Positions 45,044-55,092 of a stretch of 64,000 nucleotides of DNA are shown piece after piece. Source of the DNA: Paracoccaceae bacterium Fryx2. Its GTDB lineage: Bacteria; Pseudomonadota; Alphaproteobacteria; Rhodobacterales; Rhodobacteraceae. The stretch spans positions 1,612,001-1,676,000 of the forward strand of contig JAVSGI010000005.1 in the NCBI GenBank assembly GCA_032334235.1. Direction: 5' to 3'. Each line of letters begins with the position of its first letter. The stretch's first letter is position 1. The notes beneath the pieces were generated by a model. The model saw only the letters and a program-made list of their open reading frames with translations. It made no database searches and was not told the DNA's origin. A program made the translations under genes and the position numbers.

Positions 45044-45700
45044 TTACAGCACGCGGTGGAGCACGCCCCGAAGTCGCAGCAGGCTGTAAAGTTCGAACTC
45101 GGCCGCCAGATGGGCGCGCACCTGCGCCCGCACCGCGTCGCTCAGGGTGTAATCGACCGGCGCAGGCGGCGCGGGAGAGACGTTGCGCAGCGGCAGCACC
45201 AGCCTTTGCCCCAGCCGTTCGGACACGAAATCGACCAGCACCCCGATCCGGCGATAGTCGAACACATGATCGACCCCCAGCCGCGCCCCCTCCAGCCCCG
45301 GCCCGGCCCCCGGCCTGAGCCCCAGAAACCGGTCCTGCCGTCCGATCCGGGCAAAACCCGGCGGCGCATCGACGATGCAGGCCGCCACGAAGGCGTTGAA
45401 ATCGACCCCGCGCGTGCTGGTGTCGCCACCCGCGATCTTGGCGCGCATCCGGTAGCGATACCAGCTTTGCAGCCGCTCCAGCGGTTCGCGCATCACGCAG
45501 AAGGTCTCGACCGGGCCGCCGAGATCGCGTTCCAGCCTGCGCTGCCAGCGGTGCGAAAACCCGCGGTGGCCAATGTGCGCCTCGGTGGCGCGGTGGCCGG
45601 GGTCTTGCGACACATGCGGCTTCAGCATGGCAACCACGGCCTTCGACGCGGTTTTCGGCATTTCCAGAAACACCAGCCGCTGCCCTGCAATCACCTGCAT
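45044..45700 (-). CDS. Sulfotransferase-like protein
   Basis: 218-residue protein with features of the PAPS-dependent sulfotransferase fold: a P-loop-like 5'-phosphosulfate site FLEMPKTASKA (about residues 12-22) and a 3'-phosphate motif CVMREPLERLQSWYRYR. These two blocks in this order are common in Rhodobacteraceae proteins that modify polysaccharides. Acceptor unknown. Frame is open to 45757, but MQVIAGQRLVFLE at 45700 is the better start. It converges on sdaA with a 3-bp gap. Confidence 0.82.
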   Translation of the reverse strand: MQVIAGQRLVFLEMPKTASKAVVAMLKPHVSQDPGHRATEAHIGHRGFSHRWQRRLERDLGGPVETFCVMREPLERLQSWYRYRMRAKIAGGDTSTRGVDFNAFVAACIVDAPPGFARIGRQDRFLGLRPGAGPGLEGARLGVDHVFDYRRIGVLVDFVSERLGQRLVLPLRNVSPAPPAPVDYTLSDAVRAQVRAHLAAEFELYSLLRLRGVLHRVL

Positions 45701-45838
45701 TCGATGCCCCCACCGCCCGGTTTGTCTCCCCGGGTCCGGGCGCGACCCTAAAGCCATGCGCGTGGCAAGGGCAAGTGCGGGCCGGGGTGGTCGCTTTCAG
45801 GATGGACGCCCCCTGCGGCAAAAGCTACGCCTTGCGCC

Positions 45839-46765
45839 ATGAAACACTCCCCCGACCGCATCCTGCCCGGCGTGGCGCTCATGCTGGCCTTCTGCGTGCT
45901 GGCGCCGATGCTCGACGTGTCGTCCAAGCTGGCGGCGGCGACGGTTCCGGTGGGCCAGATCACCGCCGCGCGCTTTGTCGTGCAGGGCGCGCTGATGCTG
46001 CCGGTGGTGCTGGTGATGCGGCTGGGCTGGCACATGACGCCGGGCGTGCTGGGGCTGGTGCTGCTGCGGGCGGTGTTCCTGATCCTGTCGACCTATTGCT
46101 TCGTGGCGGCGCTGACGGTGATGCCTGTGGCCGACGCGCTGGCCATCGCCTTTGTCGAGCCGTTCATCCTGCTGATCCTCGGGCGCATCCTGTTCGGAGA
46201 CGAGGTCGGCCCACGCCGGATCGCGGCAAGTCTGGTAGGGTTCGGCGGGGCGCTGCTGGTGATTCAGCCGAGCCTTGCGGCCTTCGGACTGATCGCGCTG
46301 TTCCCGCTGGGCACCGCGTTTTCCTTTGCGTTCTACATGCTGGTGACGCGGCAGATGGCGCGGTTCATGCACCCGGTGACCATGCAGCTGCACACTTCGC
46401 TGGCCGGAATCGCGCTGTGTGTGCCGGTGCTGTGGCTGGCCGATGGCCGCGGCATCCCCTCGCTGGAAACGGTGATGCCTGCGGGGCTTGAATGGCTGTG
46501 GCTGTTCGGGGTCGGCTTCTGGGCGGCGCTCAGCCACATCTGCATGACCTATGCGCTCAAGTTCGCGCCCTCGGCAACGCTGGCACCGCTGCATTATCTG
46601 GAGATCGTGGCCGCCGTGGCGCTGGGCTATCTGGTGTTCGGCGATTTTCCCAACGCGATGACCTGGGCGGGGATTGCGGTCATCGTCGCCTCGGGGCTCT
46701 ACATCATCTACCGCGAGCGGGTCGTGGCCCGGGCACGCCGCGCCAGCCGGGCAGCAGCGCACTGA
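45839..46765 (+). CDS. EamA/DMT-superfamily transporter
   Basis: 308-residue integral-membrane protein with ten predicted transmembrane helices in two EamA repeats (the GLYIIYRERV end of repeat two is typical). Such proteins export or import amino acids, nucleosides or drugs; no specificity is visible. The C-terminal 62 bp overlap the convergent thiamine pyrophosphokinase gene. Confidence 0.93.
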   Translation: MKHSPDRILPGVALMLAFCVLAPMLDVSSKLAAATVPVGQITAARFVVQGALMLPVVLVMRLGWHMTPGVLGLVLLRAVFLILSTYCFVAALTVMPVADALAIAFVEPFILLILGRILFGDEVGPRRIAASLVGFGGALLVIQPSLAAFGLIALFPLGTAFSFAFYMLVTRQMARFMHPVTMQLHTSLAGIALCVPVLWLADGRGIPSLETVMPAGLEWLWLFGVGFWAALSHICMTYALKFAPSATLAPLHYLEIVAAVALGYLVFGDFPNAMTWAGIAVIVASGLYIIYRERVVARARRASRAAAH

Positions 46766-47408
46766 GCGCCGCATCCAGCCGGGCGCGCGGCAGGATCACC
46801 AGCATCCCCGGCCCGGCCATCGTCAGGGCGACTTCGGGCGCCGTCACAAGGTTCGAGGTGCCCACCATGCCATCTGCGGCAAATCCGATGCCGTCGATCG
46901 GCCAGCGCAGGCCGGCAGAGGTGCCGCGCACCGGCGCCAACGGGAACAGCGACAGCCGGTCGCCGGTGCGCAACCGCAACCGCAGCGCAGGCGGCGCGTG
47001 AAACACCACATCCTGTGCGCCGACCAGCAGGCAGACTTGCCCCGGTTGCCGCACCAGCGCGTTCAGCACCGCCAGTTCATGATCGACCCGCCCGCCCAGC
47101 ACGCCCAGCGCCAGCACGAACGGGGCGCGCACGCTGCGCAGCGCCTTGTCGAAATCGGTGGTCTCCTGCTCCTCGATCGGGTGGAGCCGGGCCGGCCCCA
47201 GCCGGTCCCTCCCCGCCGCACTCAGCGAATCAAGGTCTCCGAACACCGCCTCGGGCATCATTCCTGCCGCCAGCGCCTTGTCCGCGCCACCATCGGCTGC
47301 CACCAGACGGGGGGCGCGCCGCAGCGCCGCCACCAGATCGCGCCGCCGGACCGGCCCGCCCGCCACCAGCGTGACCCCATCGCAGGATTCGACAATTGGA
47401 TGATTCAT
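46704..47408 (-). CDS. Thiamine pyrophosphokinase
   Basis: 234-residue enzyme that transfers pyrophosphate from ATP to thiamine. The catalytic motifs are clear: AADGGADKAL (about 36-45), FGDLDSLS (about 56-63) and TTDFDKAL, with LGGRVDHELA further on. The C-terminal TPK B1 domain includes the GTSNLV motif. The ATG at 47408 gives MNHPIVES; upstream MGLPYS in the same frame is an extension. No TPP riboswitch is evident in the short leader. Its 3' end overlaps the EamA gene. Confidence 0.92.
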   Translation of the reverse strand: MNHPIVESCDGVTLVAGGPVRRRDLVAALRRAPRLVAADGGADKALAAGMMPEAVFGDLDSLSAAGRDRLGPARLHPIEEQETTDFDKALRSVRAPFVLALGVLGGRVDHELAVLNALVRQPGQVCLLVGAQDVVFHAPPALRLRLRTGDRLSLFPLAPVRGTSAGLRWPIDGIGFAADGMVGTSNLVTAPEVALTMAGPGMLVILPRARLDAALSALLPGWRGVPGPRPARGR

Positions 47409-47547
47409 GCCGATACTTGCACTCGAATAAGGCAGCCCCACTGGCCACGGGCCACAATCAATCCTTCAAATGACCCCACTCTGTCCATGGTTTCGCACAT
47501 GAGTTGGGCGAGTTTGACGAAAGAGTTTGGCAGAAAGCGAGCATCCG

Positions 47548-49982
47548 ATGATCGGAGCGAGTAAGATCCTCACGGTTTCCTACGGAACCTTCTCCTGCAC
47601 GCTGGAGGGGTTCGACGAACCGTTCAACACCATGAAGGCGATTGCGGAGTATTTCCGCGATCTGGCTGCCGAGGACAGGTATTTCGGGGCTGAACCGCCG
47701 ACCCCCGACGCCGCCATGCTGCACAGGATCGCCGAACGCGAAATCCATCGCCGCGTCGAGGCCAAGATCCAGGAAAACGGCGTGATCCTGCGTGCCGCCG
47801 ATGCCCCCGCGGCCGAGGTGCCGCTTGCGCCGCCACCCGCCGCGCCCCCCCCTTCCCCGCAGCATCCGCTGTGGTGGAGCCTGAAGCCGCGGCCGCCCCT
47901 GCCGTGGCCGCCCCTGTCGCCGCGACGCTGCCAGTCGTGGCGACAGAGGCCGAGGCTCCGGTTGCCGAATCCCCCGGCACGCCGATTCCCGAAGGCATCG
48001 CCGCCAAGCTGATGCGGATCCGCAACGCCGTCGCCAATGCCCAGACCGAGCCGCGCCCCGCACCGACGACCCGGCCCGAGACCGGGTATTCCGAAGACCA
48101 GCACGCCGAGTCCGACGACAGCATCGAGGATGCCGAGATCCTCGGCTTCGATCCGCTCGGCATCGTCGCCCTGCCGCCGGACACGGTTGATGCCGGCACC
48201 GGGCCGGGCGTCGCCTGTCCCGGCGCCGCCTTTGCTGACCCAGCCTGTCCCGACACAGCCTATCCCGACGCCGCCTTTGCCGACGACGACACCGCCTTGC
48301 TGGCGGCTCTGGCCACCGCCGAGGCGCCCCTGCCGGACGATCCGGCCGAAGGCCCGCCCGCCGGAAATGCCGACGCCCTGCCCGAAAGCCTGCTGGCGGC
48401 GCTGGCGGCCGATGCCGAAGCGGCACCCGCCGGCGAGGCCCGCGCCGCACCGCAAGCCGCGCCGCTGGGCGATTTCATCGAAGACCTGCCCGAGGCGCAG
48501 CCCGAACGCTTCGCCGCCGCACCGGCCGCCGACCTGGCCGACCTGCTGCCGGAAACGGTGCAGGCCGACGATGAAGACAGCCGTGCCGCCGATGACGCGG
48601 CGCTGATGGCCACCCTTGGCCAGTTGATCGACCCGGAAGACCGCGACGACCCTGCTGTGGCCCAGCCCGCCGCCGACCTGCCCTCCGTGGCCTCGGTCGA
48701 GCCCGATGGAGAGTCCGCCGACCTGCCTGACGGGGCCCAACCCGAACCGGCCCAACCCGAACCGGCCTTGCCCGTGACCGCGCCGGTCGAGCCTGACGAC
48801 ACGTTCGGCGCGCTGATGGCGGCAATGGACCTGCCCTCTGCCGCGCCTGCGCCTGCGCCTGCGGAAGGGCCGGCAGCCGCCGCCGCCGAAACAACGGCCA
48901 CCCCCCCGGCACAAGCCGTCGCTCCGCAGTCGGCAGCCGAGACCGTCGACGACAAACCCGCCCTGTCGGAAAAGGCCCTGCGCGCCCGCGCCCGGGTGAT
49001 CAAGATCCGCCGGTCCGATGCAGCGCCCGCAGCTGGTCCCGGGGCTGGCCAGGTGGCTGGCCCGGCGGGTGACCAGCCGCCCGCCGCCGAAAGTGCCGCC
49101 GATCTGTCGCCCGAGGCCGAGGCCGACCTGCTGCGCGAACTGGCAGAACTGGAACAGGAAGCGGGCATCACCGCCCCCGAGCCGACCGGCGCGCGCCGCC
49201 CGGTCACTCCGGTCCATCCGACCAGCGCCCGCGCGCTGGCCGAAGGCCGCGGTCGGCTGGACCCGGCCACCGGCGACGCCGCCGTCAGCCGCCTGATCGA
49301 GCAGACCAACACCGAAATGGCCGGCCCCGAAAACCGCCGCCGCCTTTCGGCCATCGCCCACCTGAAAGCCGCCGTCGCCGCCACGGTGGCCGAGCGCCGC
49401 ATCGGCCGCAGGCCCGAGCCGTCGGAAACCGACCGCATCGACCCCTATCGCAATGATCTGGCCCGCGCCGTCCGCCCGCACCGCAGCGATGTCGAACGCC
49501 CGGCACCGCTGGTTCTGGTGTCCGAACAGCGCATCGACCGGGTGGCCCCGCAGGCCGCCCCGGCGGCCGAGCAGATCGCCCCGGTGCGCCCGCGCCGCGT
49601 GACCGCCGCAGGCAGCCTGGCCGTGCAGGACATGATCGACGAGGAAGACCCGGTCGCCGACGAAGACACCGACAACATCTTCGAGGATTCGCGCGGTTTC
49701 GTCGAGTTCGCGGAACGGCTTGGCGCCAGCGGCCTGCCCGATCTGCTGGAAGCCGCCGCCGCCTATTCGGCCTGTGTCGAGGGGCGGCCCCATTTCTCGC
49801 GCCCGCAGCTGATGCGCCACGTCAACGCCATGGCCCCCGAAGGAGGCTTTGCCCGCGAAACCGGGCTGCGCAGCTTCGGCACGCTGCTGCGCAACGGCAA
49901 GATCGAAAAGGTCAAGCGCGGCCAGTTCGCGCTGTCGGAAAGCTCGCGCTTCATGGCCGAGGCGCGCAAGATCACCCGCTGA
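47548..49982 (+). pseudogene. Conserved Ala/Pro-rich protein interrupted by a frameshift at a C8 tract
   Basis: Two consecutive reading frames form one protein. Frame A (47548 to about 47850) encodes a conserved N-terminal domain beginning [17 protein letters not shown]. Frame B (from about 47853 to the TGA at 49982) continues with a long Ala/Pro/Glu low-complexity region, an [18 protein letters not shown] element, and a C-terminal domain (DSRGFVEFAERLGASGLPDL to the end) resembling a winged-helix fold. The shift coincides with eight consecutive C at 47845-47852; nine C or six C would join the frames into about 811 residues. It may be a sequencing error, a phase-variable tract or ribosomal slippage. 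A TTG at 47527 is an alternative start. No catalytic motif is visible; function unknown. Confidence 0.8.
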
Positions 49983-50002
49983 GCCGGACTGGCGTCAGCG
50001 GA

Positions 50003-50248
50003 TCAGACCGGGGGCTTCGGCTTCCCGGCCTTTTGGGCATCCGGGTCGGCCTGCCCGATTCCGGTGAACACAAAGCGGAACGGCACCATCCACAGGAACC
50101 CCAGCCCGACATAGATTGCCAGTTCCACCCAGAACGGCGGGCGGTCCAGCAGGTTCACCAGCGTCACCGCCAGCACGATATAGGCGGGCAGCCCCACCAG
50201 CAGGATTAACAGCGACCAGCGTCTGCGGGCACGATAGCTCAGGGCCAT
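50003..50248 (-). CDS. DUF2842 family small membrane protein
   Basis: 81 residues with two transmembrane helices (LLILLVGLPAYIVLAVTLV and VELAIYVGLGFLWMVPF) and a basic N-terminus. The WMVPFRFVFTGIG ending of the second helix is conserved in the family. It sits 12 bp downstream of purA on the same strand and is probably co-transcribed. Function not known. Confidence 0.87.
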   Translation of the reverse strand: MALSYRARRRWSLLILLVGLPAYIVLAVTLVNLLDRPPFWVELAIYVGLGFLWMVPFRFVFTGIGQADPDAQKAGKPKPPV

Positions 50249-50260
50249 GTCAGCCTCCTG

Positions 50261-51553
50261 TCAATCCGCGAAGGGATCGGTCACCAGAATGGTGTCGTCG
50301 CGTTCCGGCGAGGTGGAGAGTAGCGCGACCGGGCACTGGATCAACTCCTCGATCCGGCGCACATACTTGACCGCCGCCCCCGGAAGCTGCGCCCAGGACC
50401 GCGCGCCGGCCGTGCTGTCCGACCAGCCCTCCAGTTCCTCGTAGATCGGGGTGACGCGGGCCTGAAGGTTGGCCGCGGTCGGCAGATGGTCCAGCCGAAC
50501 GCCGTCCAGATCGTAGCCGACGCAGATCTTCAGCGTCTTGAAGCCGTCGAGCACGTCGAGCTTGGTCAGCGCGATGCCCGACACGCCGCTGGTGGCGCAG
50601 GTCTGGCGCACCAGCACCGCGTCGAACCAGCCGCAACGCCGCTTGCGTCCGGTGACGGTGCCGAATTCATGGCCGCGCTCGCCCAGCCGCTCGCCGTCGG
50701 CGTCCTTCAGTTCCGCCGGGAACGGGCCTTCGCCAACCCGCGTGGTATAGGCCTTCACGATGCCCAGCACGAAATCGATCGCCCCCGGCCCGAGGCCGGT
50801 GCCGGTCGCCGCCTGCCCCGCGATCACGTTGGACGAGGTCACGAACGGGTAGGTGCCGAAGTCGATGTCCAGCAAAGCGCCCTGCGCCCCTTCGAACAGG
50901 ATGCGCTTGCCCGCACGGCGCGCCTCGTTCAGCACCTTCCAGACCGGCGCGGCATAGAGCAGCACCTGCGGCGCAATGGCGCGCAGCTGGTCCATCAGGC
51001 CCTCGCGGTCGATCGGCTCCATCTCCAGCCCGCGGCGCAGGGCGTCGTGGTGCGTCAAGAGCCGGTCCACCCGCAGCTCCAGCGTCGCCTCGTCGGCCAG
51101 ATCGGCGACGCGGATCGCCCGGCGGCCGACCTTGTCCTCGTAGGCCGGGCCGATGCCCCGCCCGGTGGTCCCGATCTTGGCGGTGGCGGTGTGGCTTTCG
51201 CGCGCCCGGTCCAGTTCGCCATGCAGCGGCAGGATCAGCGGCGCGTTTTCCGCGACCATCAGGTTTTCCGGCGATATTTCAACGCCCTGCCCGCGCAGTT
51301 TTTCGATCTCGACGATCAGGTGCCAGGGGTCCAGCACCACGCCGTTGCCGATCACCGACAGCTTGCCGCCGCGCACGATGCCGCTGGGCAGGAGCGACAG
51401 CTTGTAGACCACCCCGTCGATGACCAGGGTATGGCCCGCGTTGTGCCCGCCCTGAAAGCGCGCGATGACATCCGCACGTTCGGAAAGCCAGTCAACGATC
51501 TTGCCCTTCCCCTCGTCGCCCCATTGGGCGCCCACGACGACGACATTGGCCAT
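50261..51553 (-). CDS. purA: Adenylosuccinate synthetase
   Basis: 430-residue enzyme condensing IMP with aspartate using GTP, the first committed step to AMP. The GTP-binding loop GDEGKGK is at residues 12-18, the second conserved block GHNAGHT near residue 40, and [19 protein letters not shown] around 225-245. The frame extends to 51598, but MANVVVVG at 51553 matches the family start. Full normal length. Confidence 0.97.
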   Translation of the reverse strand: MANVVVVGAQWGDEGKGKIVDWLSERADVIARFQGGHNAGHTLVIDGVVYKLSLLPSGIVRGGKLSVIGNGVVLDPWHLIVEIEKLRGQGVEISPENLMVAENAPLILPLHGELDRARESHTATAKIGTTGRGIGPAYEDKVGRRAIRVADLADEATLELRVDRLLTHHDALRRGLEMEPIDREGLMDQLRAIAPQVLLYAAPVWKVLNEARRAGKRILFEGAQGALLDIDFGTYPFVTSSNVIAGQAATGTGLGPGAIDFVLGIVKAYTTRVGEGPFPAELKDADGERLGERGHEFGTVTGRKRRCGWFDAVLVRQTCATSGVSGIALTKLDVLDGFKTLKICVGYDLDGVRLDHLPTAANLQARVTPIYEELEGWSDSTAGARSWAQLPGAAVKYVRRIEELIQCPVALLSTSPERDDTILVTDPFAD

Positions 51554-51698
51554 GGCTGATCCTTCGGCTGTGAAAACCCGCGCCCATATAGACGCCACGG
51601 CGCGGCTGTGAAACAGCTAATTCGCCGCAAGTGCCCGGCACGGGACTGGACAGCGCCCCCCGCCTGAGGCACCAGAAGAAAAACGACCGGAGCCGACC

Positions 51699-52094
51699 AT
51701 GGGGATCTTTCTGCGCTGGCTGGGGGCCTTCGTGCTGCTGGCCCTGACCTTCAACCCGACCCAGTTGAATTTCGTCCGCTGGGCCGAGGCCAACTATGCC
51801 ACGCAACTGCCGCTGACCGTGCTGCTGGGCCTGTTGCTGGCGGTCGGCTACATCATATACCTCAACGCCACGATCAACTCGATCGGCGGCTTCGGGATGC
51901 TGCTGATCGCGGCGATCTTCGGCTACACCATCTGGGTGCTGATCGACTGGGGCGTGCTCAATCTGGCCAATACCGACCTGAACCTGTGGCTCGGCATCCT
52001 TGCGCTGTCGGTGGTGCTGGGGATCGGCCTGTCGTGGAGCATCGTGCGCCAGCGCCTTTCCGGCCAGGCTTCGGTCGACGAGATCGAGGACTGA
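51699..52094 (+). CDS. DUF6524-like membrane protein
   Basis: 131 residues with four hydrophobic segments (LGAFVLLALTF, LPLTVLLGLLLAVGYIIYL, GMLLIAAIFGYTIWVLI, LGILALSVVLGIGLSW) and a short charged tail. CGGAGC lies before the ATG. It is divergent from purA and 88 bp upstream of secG. Conserved in Rhodobacteraceae; function unknown. Confidence 0.82.
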   Translation: MGIFLRWLGAFVLLALTFNPTQLNFVRWAEANYATQLPLTVLLGLLLAVGYIIYLNATINSIGGFGMLLIAAIFGYTIWVLIDWGVLNLANTDLNLWLGILALSVVLGIGLSWSIVRQRLSGQASVDEIED

Positions 52095-52128
52095 GCGCCG
52101 CAGCCTTCCCCGCCCCCGACTGAAACCC

Positions 52129-52157
52129 TTGCGGGCAGACGCGCATCCGCCTAGATA
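52129..52157 (+). promoter_or_regulatory. Candidate sigma-70 promoter of secG
   Basis: TTGCGG (52129-52134), a 17-bp spacer, TAGATA (52152-52157). The start of transcription would be about 19 bp before the secG ATG. Confidence 0.5.
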
Positions 52158-52182
52158 GGCGCGTCAGCTTTGGAAAGACCCC

Positions 52183-53019
52183 ATGGAAAACGTTGTTCTC
52201 ACCACCCATCTTATCCTCGCGCTGCTGCTTATCGGCGTCGTGCTGTTGCAGCGGTCGGAAGGCGGCGGGCTGGGCATGGGTGGTGGCGGCGGCGGCGGCG
52301 CCATGTCGGGCCGCAGCGTCGCCACCGCGCTGACCAAGCTGACATGGGTGTTCGCCATCTGCTTCATCGGCACCTCGATCACGCTGACAATCTTCGCCGC
52401 GCAGAAATCGGCCGGATCCTCGGTGGTCGAACAGTTCGGCGGCACGCCACGGGCGCCCGAGACCCCGGCCCCCGCGCCGCTGGGCGAAGACCTGCTGCCC
52501 CCGGCCCCGACCAATGCCCCGGCCACGCCGCCGCGCATCGATGACGTGGCCGTGCCTGCGGAACCCGCCGCCCCTGTCGTGGCCGAAGAACCCGCCGCAC
52601 CCGAGGCCGTGACCGTAGAGCCCGCAGCCCCCGCGGTGGTCGAAGAACCCGCCGCACCCGAGGCCGCCAGTGCCACGGAGGTTGCGCCGTCGCCCGGCAT
52701 TGCGCCGGTCGTGACCTACCCCCCCGCCCTCGGCTCGCCGCTGTTCAACCAGTCGGTCACCCCTGACGAACCGGAAGCCATGGCCCCCCTGCCCGAAGCC
52801 GCAGCACCCGAAGCCGCCTCGCCGGTCGGCGCGCCGATGCTCAGCTTCCCCGACTCGCTCGGTGCGCCGCTGTTCGGAAACCCGGTCGACACGATGCCGA
52901 CCGATCCGGCCGGCGAACGTGCCCCGGAAGGCGGCGCCGCAGCGACCGTCCCGTCGCCCGGCATCGCCCCCGTCATCACCTATCCGCCCGTTCTTGGTTC
53001 CGGTGCTGCCGGGAACTGA
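52183..53019 (+). CDS. secG: Preprotein translocase subunit SecG with long Ala/Pro-rich tail
   Basis: Subunit of the SecYEG channel. The first about 80 residues are the SecG domain: helix 1 VVLTTHLILALLLIGVVLLQ, the conserved RSEGGGLGMGGGGG loop, and helix 2 LTWVFAICFIGTSITL. The remaining about 200 residues are Ala/Pro/Glu-rich, much longer than usual SecG tails. The tail contains two near-identical blocks, SPGIAPVVTYPPALGSPLF and SPGIAPVITYPPVLGS, plus a related FPDSLGAPLFGNPV. Role of the tail unknown. pyrG follows 156 bp later, a conserved order. Confidence 0.93.
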   Translation: MENVVLTTHLILALLLIGVVLLQRSEGGGLGMGGGGGGGAMSGRSVATALTKLTWVFAICFIGTSITLTIFAAQKSAGSSVVEQFGGTPRAPETPAPAPLGEDLLPPAPTNAPATPPRIDDVAVPAEPAAPVVAEEPAAPEAVTVEPAAPAVVEEPAAPEAASATEVAPSPGIAPVVTYPPALGSPLFNQSVTPDEPEAMAPLPEAAAPEAASPVGAPMLSFPDSLGAPLFGNPVDTMPTDPAGERAPEGGAAATVPSPGIAPVITYPPVLGSGAAGN

Positions 53020-53077
53020 CCCCGAACACAACCTTTTGACCTCTCGATCAGCCGGACGACAGCATCTTGCGGTCCGG

Positions 53078-53106
53078 TTGCCTAAAGCCATGCAATCGGT
53101 TATATC
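53078..53106 (+). promoter_or_regulatory. Candidate sigma-70 promoter of pyrG
   Basis: TTGCCT (53078-53083), a 17-bp spacer, TATATC (53101-53106). It predicts a leader of about 60 nt before the pyrG ATG. Confidence 0.5.
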
Positions 53107-53121
53107 ACGACTCCCGTGATA
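53103..53121. promoter_or_regulatory. Palindrome overlapping the pyrG promoter -10 and start region
   Basis: Perfect 7-bp arms TATCACG / CGTGATA with a 5-bp centre ACTCC. It overlaps the candidate -10 and the predicted start point, where a repressor site or a 5'-end hairpin could control pyrG. Confidence 0.4.
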
Positions 53122-53175
53122 CCTCGATTCTGCATGGCCGAATCGACGCTTGAAATTCTCACGGGAGACCTCCGC

Positions 53176-54819
53176 ATGGCACGCTACGTTTTCATCACCG
53201 GCGGGGTGGTTTCCTCCTTGGGCAAGGGTCTGGCGTCGGCGGCGCTGGGGGCCCTGCTGCAGGCGCGGGGCTTTTCGGTGCGGCTGCGCAAGCTTGACCC
53301 CTACCTGAACGTCGATCCCGGCACGATGTCGCCCTTCGAGCATGGCGAGGTCTTCGTGACCGACGACGGTGCCGAAACCGACCTCGACCTGGGCCATTAC
53401 GAACGCTTCACCGGCGTCTCGGCCCGCCAGACCGACTCGGTTTCCTCGGGCCGCATCTATTCCACCGTGCTTGAGAAGGAGCGCCGTGGCGACTACCTCG
53501 GCAAGACCATTCAGGTGATTCCGCACGTCACCAACGAGATCAAGGACTTCCTGAGGATCGGCGAGGATGAGGTCGATTTCATGCTGTGCGAGATCGGCGG
53601 CACCGTCGGCGACATCGAGGGCCTGCCGTTCTTCGAGGCGATCCGCCAGTTCGGCCAGGACAAGCCGCGCGGTCAGTGCGTCTTCATGCATCTGACGCTG
53701 CTGCCCTACCTTGCCGCCTCGGGCGAGCTGAAGACAAAGCCCACCCAGCATTCGGTCAAGGAGCTGCGCTCGATCGGCCTGCAACCCGATGTGCTGGTCT
53801 GCCGTTCCGAACACCCGATCCCGGAAAAGGAACTGGCCAAGATCGCGCTGTTCTGCAACGTGCGGCAGGATGCGGTGATCCCGGCCTATGACCTCAAGTC
53901 GATCTACGAGGCGCCGCTGGCCTATCACCGCGCGGGGCTGGACCAGGCGGTGCTGGATGCGTTCGGCATCTCGCCCGCGCCCAAGCCGAACCTTTCGCGC
54001 TGGACCGACGTGATGGACCGTCTGACCCATGCCGAAGGCGAGGTACGCGTGGCCATCGTCGGCAAATACACCCAGCTTGAAGACGCCTACAAATCCATTG
54101 CAGAGGCGCTGACCCATGGCGGCATGGCGAACCGCGTCCGCGTCCGCGCCGAATGGATCGACGCCGAGATCTTCGAACGCGAAGACCCGGCCCCCTCGCT
54201 CGAAGGCTTCCATGCCATCCTGGTGCCCGGCGGCTTTGGCGAACGCGGCACCGAAGGCATGATCAAGGCCGCTACCTTCGCGCGCACCCGCAAGGTGCCC
54301 TACCTCGGCATCTGCCTGGGGATGCAGCTTGCGGTGACCGAGGCCGCCCGCAACCTTGCGGGCTTCCCCGATGCCGGGTCAGAGGAATTCGATGTCGAGG
54401 CCGGCGTGAAACGCTTTACCCCGGTGGTCTATCATCTGAAGGAATGGGTGCAGGGCAACCACGTCATCGCGCGCAAGCAGACCGATGCCAAGGGCGGCAC
54501 CATGCGGCTGGGGGCCTATACCGCGGCGCTGCAACCCGGCTCGCGCGTGGCTGAAATCTACGGCAGCACCGAGATCGAGGAACGCCACCGCCACCGCTAC
54601 GAGGTCGACATCCGGTATCGCGAGCGGCTGGAGGCGTGCGGGCTGACCTTCTCGGGCATGTCGCCCGATGGCCGCCTGCCGGAAATCGTCGAGATCGGGG
54701 ATCACCCGTGGTTCATCGGCGTGCAGTTCCACCCGGAACTGAAATCGAAACCCTTTGCCCCGCACCCGCTGTTCGCAGATTTCGTGCGCGCGGCCGTCGA
54801 GGTGTCGCGGCTGGTCTGA
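53176..54819 (+). CDS. pyrG: CTP synthase
   Basis: 547-residue enzyme that aminates UTP to CTP using glutamine or ammonia. The synthetase domain starts [17 protein letters not shown] with the P-loop-like ATP site, and the C-terminal class I glutamine amidotransferase domain has its nucleophile Cys in [12 protein letters not shown] and the late His-Glu in [11 protein letters not shown]. The frame extends back to 53116; the ATG at 53176 gives the family start. Ends near a strong hairpin, convergent with DUF1150. Confidence 0.97.
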   Translation: MARYVFITGGVVSSLGKGLASAALGALLQARGFSVRLRKLDPYLNVDPGTMSPFEHGEVFVTDDGAETDLDLGHYERFTGVSARQTDSVSSGRIYSTVLEKERRGDYLGKTIQVIPHVTNEIKDFLRIGEDEVDFMLCEIGGTVGDIEGLPFFEAIRQFGQDKPRGQCVFMHLTLLPYLAASGELKTKPTQHSVKELRSIGLQPDVLVCRSEHPIPEKELAKIALFCNVRQDAVIPAYDLKSIYEAPLAYHRAGLDQAVLDAFGISPAPKPNLSRWTDVMDRLTHAEGEVRVAIVGKYTQLEDAYKSIAEALTHGGMANRVRVRAEWIDAEIFEREDPAPSLEGFHAILVPGGFGERGTEGMIKAATFARTRKVPYLGICLGMQLAVTEAARNLAGFPDAGSEEFDVEAGVKRFTPVVYHLKEWVQGNHVIARKQTDAKGGTMRLGAYTAALQPGSRVAEIYGSTEIEERHRHRYEVDIRYRERLEACGLTFSGMSPDGRLPEIVEIGDHPWFIGVQFHPELKSKPFAPHPLFADFVRAAVEVSRLV

Positions 54820-54824
54820 CCGGC

Positions 54825-54845
54825 CTGCCCCCGATGCGGGGGCAG
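54825..54845. terminator. Hairpin between convergent pyrG and DUF1150 genes
   Basis: Perfect 9-bp stem CTGCCCCCG / CGGGGGCAG with an ATG loop, 5 bp after the pyrG stop and 7 bp before the DUF1150 stop. No T-tract, but the strongest structure in this junction. Confidence 0.6.
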
Positions 54846-54852
54846 CGTTGCG

Positions 54853-55080
54853 TCAGTGCACCGCGACCGGCGCCATGTCGTTCTGCCGGGCCAGCGCGAA
54901 AGCCAGTTGCCGGTTGGCAACCAGCGCGAGGCGCGCGCCATCGGGGCGGTGCAGGGCGTAAAGCACCTCGTGGCCCTCAGCCTGGGCCTGCAATTCCTCC
55001 GGCAGGTCGGCAACCGCCACCGCGCGGACATAGACGATCCGCTGACCGGCTTCGGGAAGCCACGGAAAACTGGCATTCAT
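54853..55080 (-). CDS. DUF1150 family protein
   Basis: 75-residue soluble protein with the family pattern: VYVRAVAVADLPEELQ, then LYALHRPDGARLALV and a C-terminal ANRQLAFALARQNDM segment. No enzymatic motif is visible. It follows the Hsp20 gene by 12 bp on the same strand, the regular arrangement in Rhodobacteraceae, so co-expression under heat shock is likely. Confidence 0.87.
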   Translation of the reverse strand: MNASFPWLPEAGQRIVYVRAVAVADLPEELQAQAEGHEVLYALHRPDGARLALVANRQLAFALARQNDMAPVAVH

Positions 55081-55092
55081 GCTGCAACTCCT

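Noticed and set aside
47409-47547. TPP riboswitch ahead of the thiamine pyrophosphokinase gene
   Set aside because: No CUGAGA-type or other THI-box core seen in the short leader.
51554-51640. Sigma-70 promoter for purA (TTTCAC-N17-TATATG on the minus strand)
   Set aside because: The -10 is good but the -35 matches at only two of six positions, so it is not listed.
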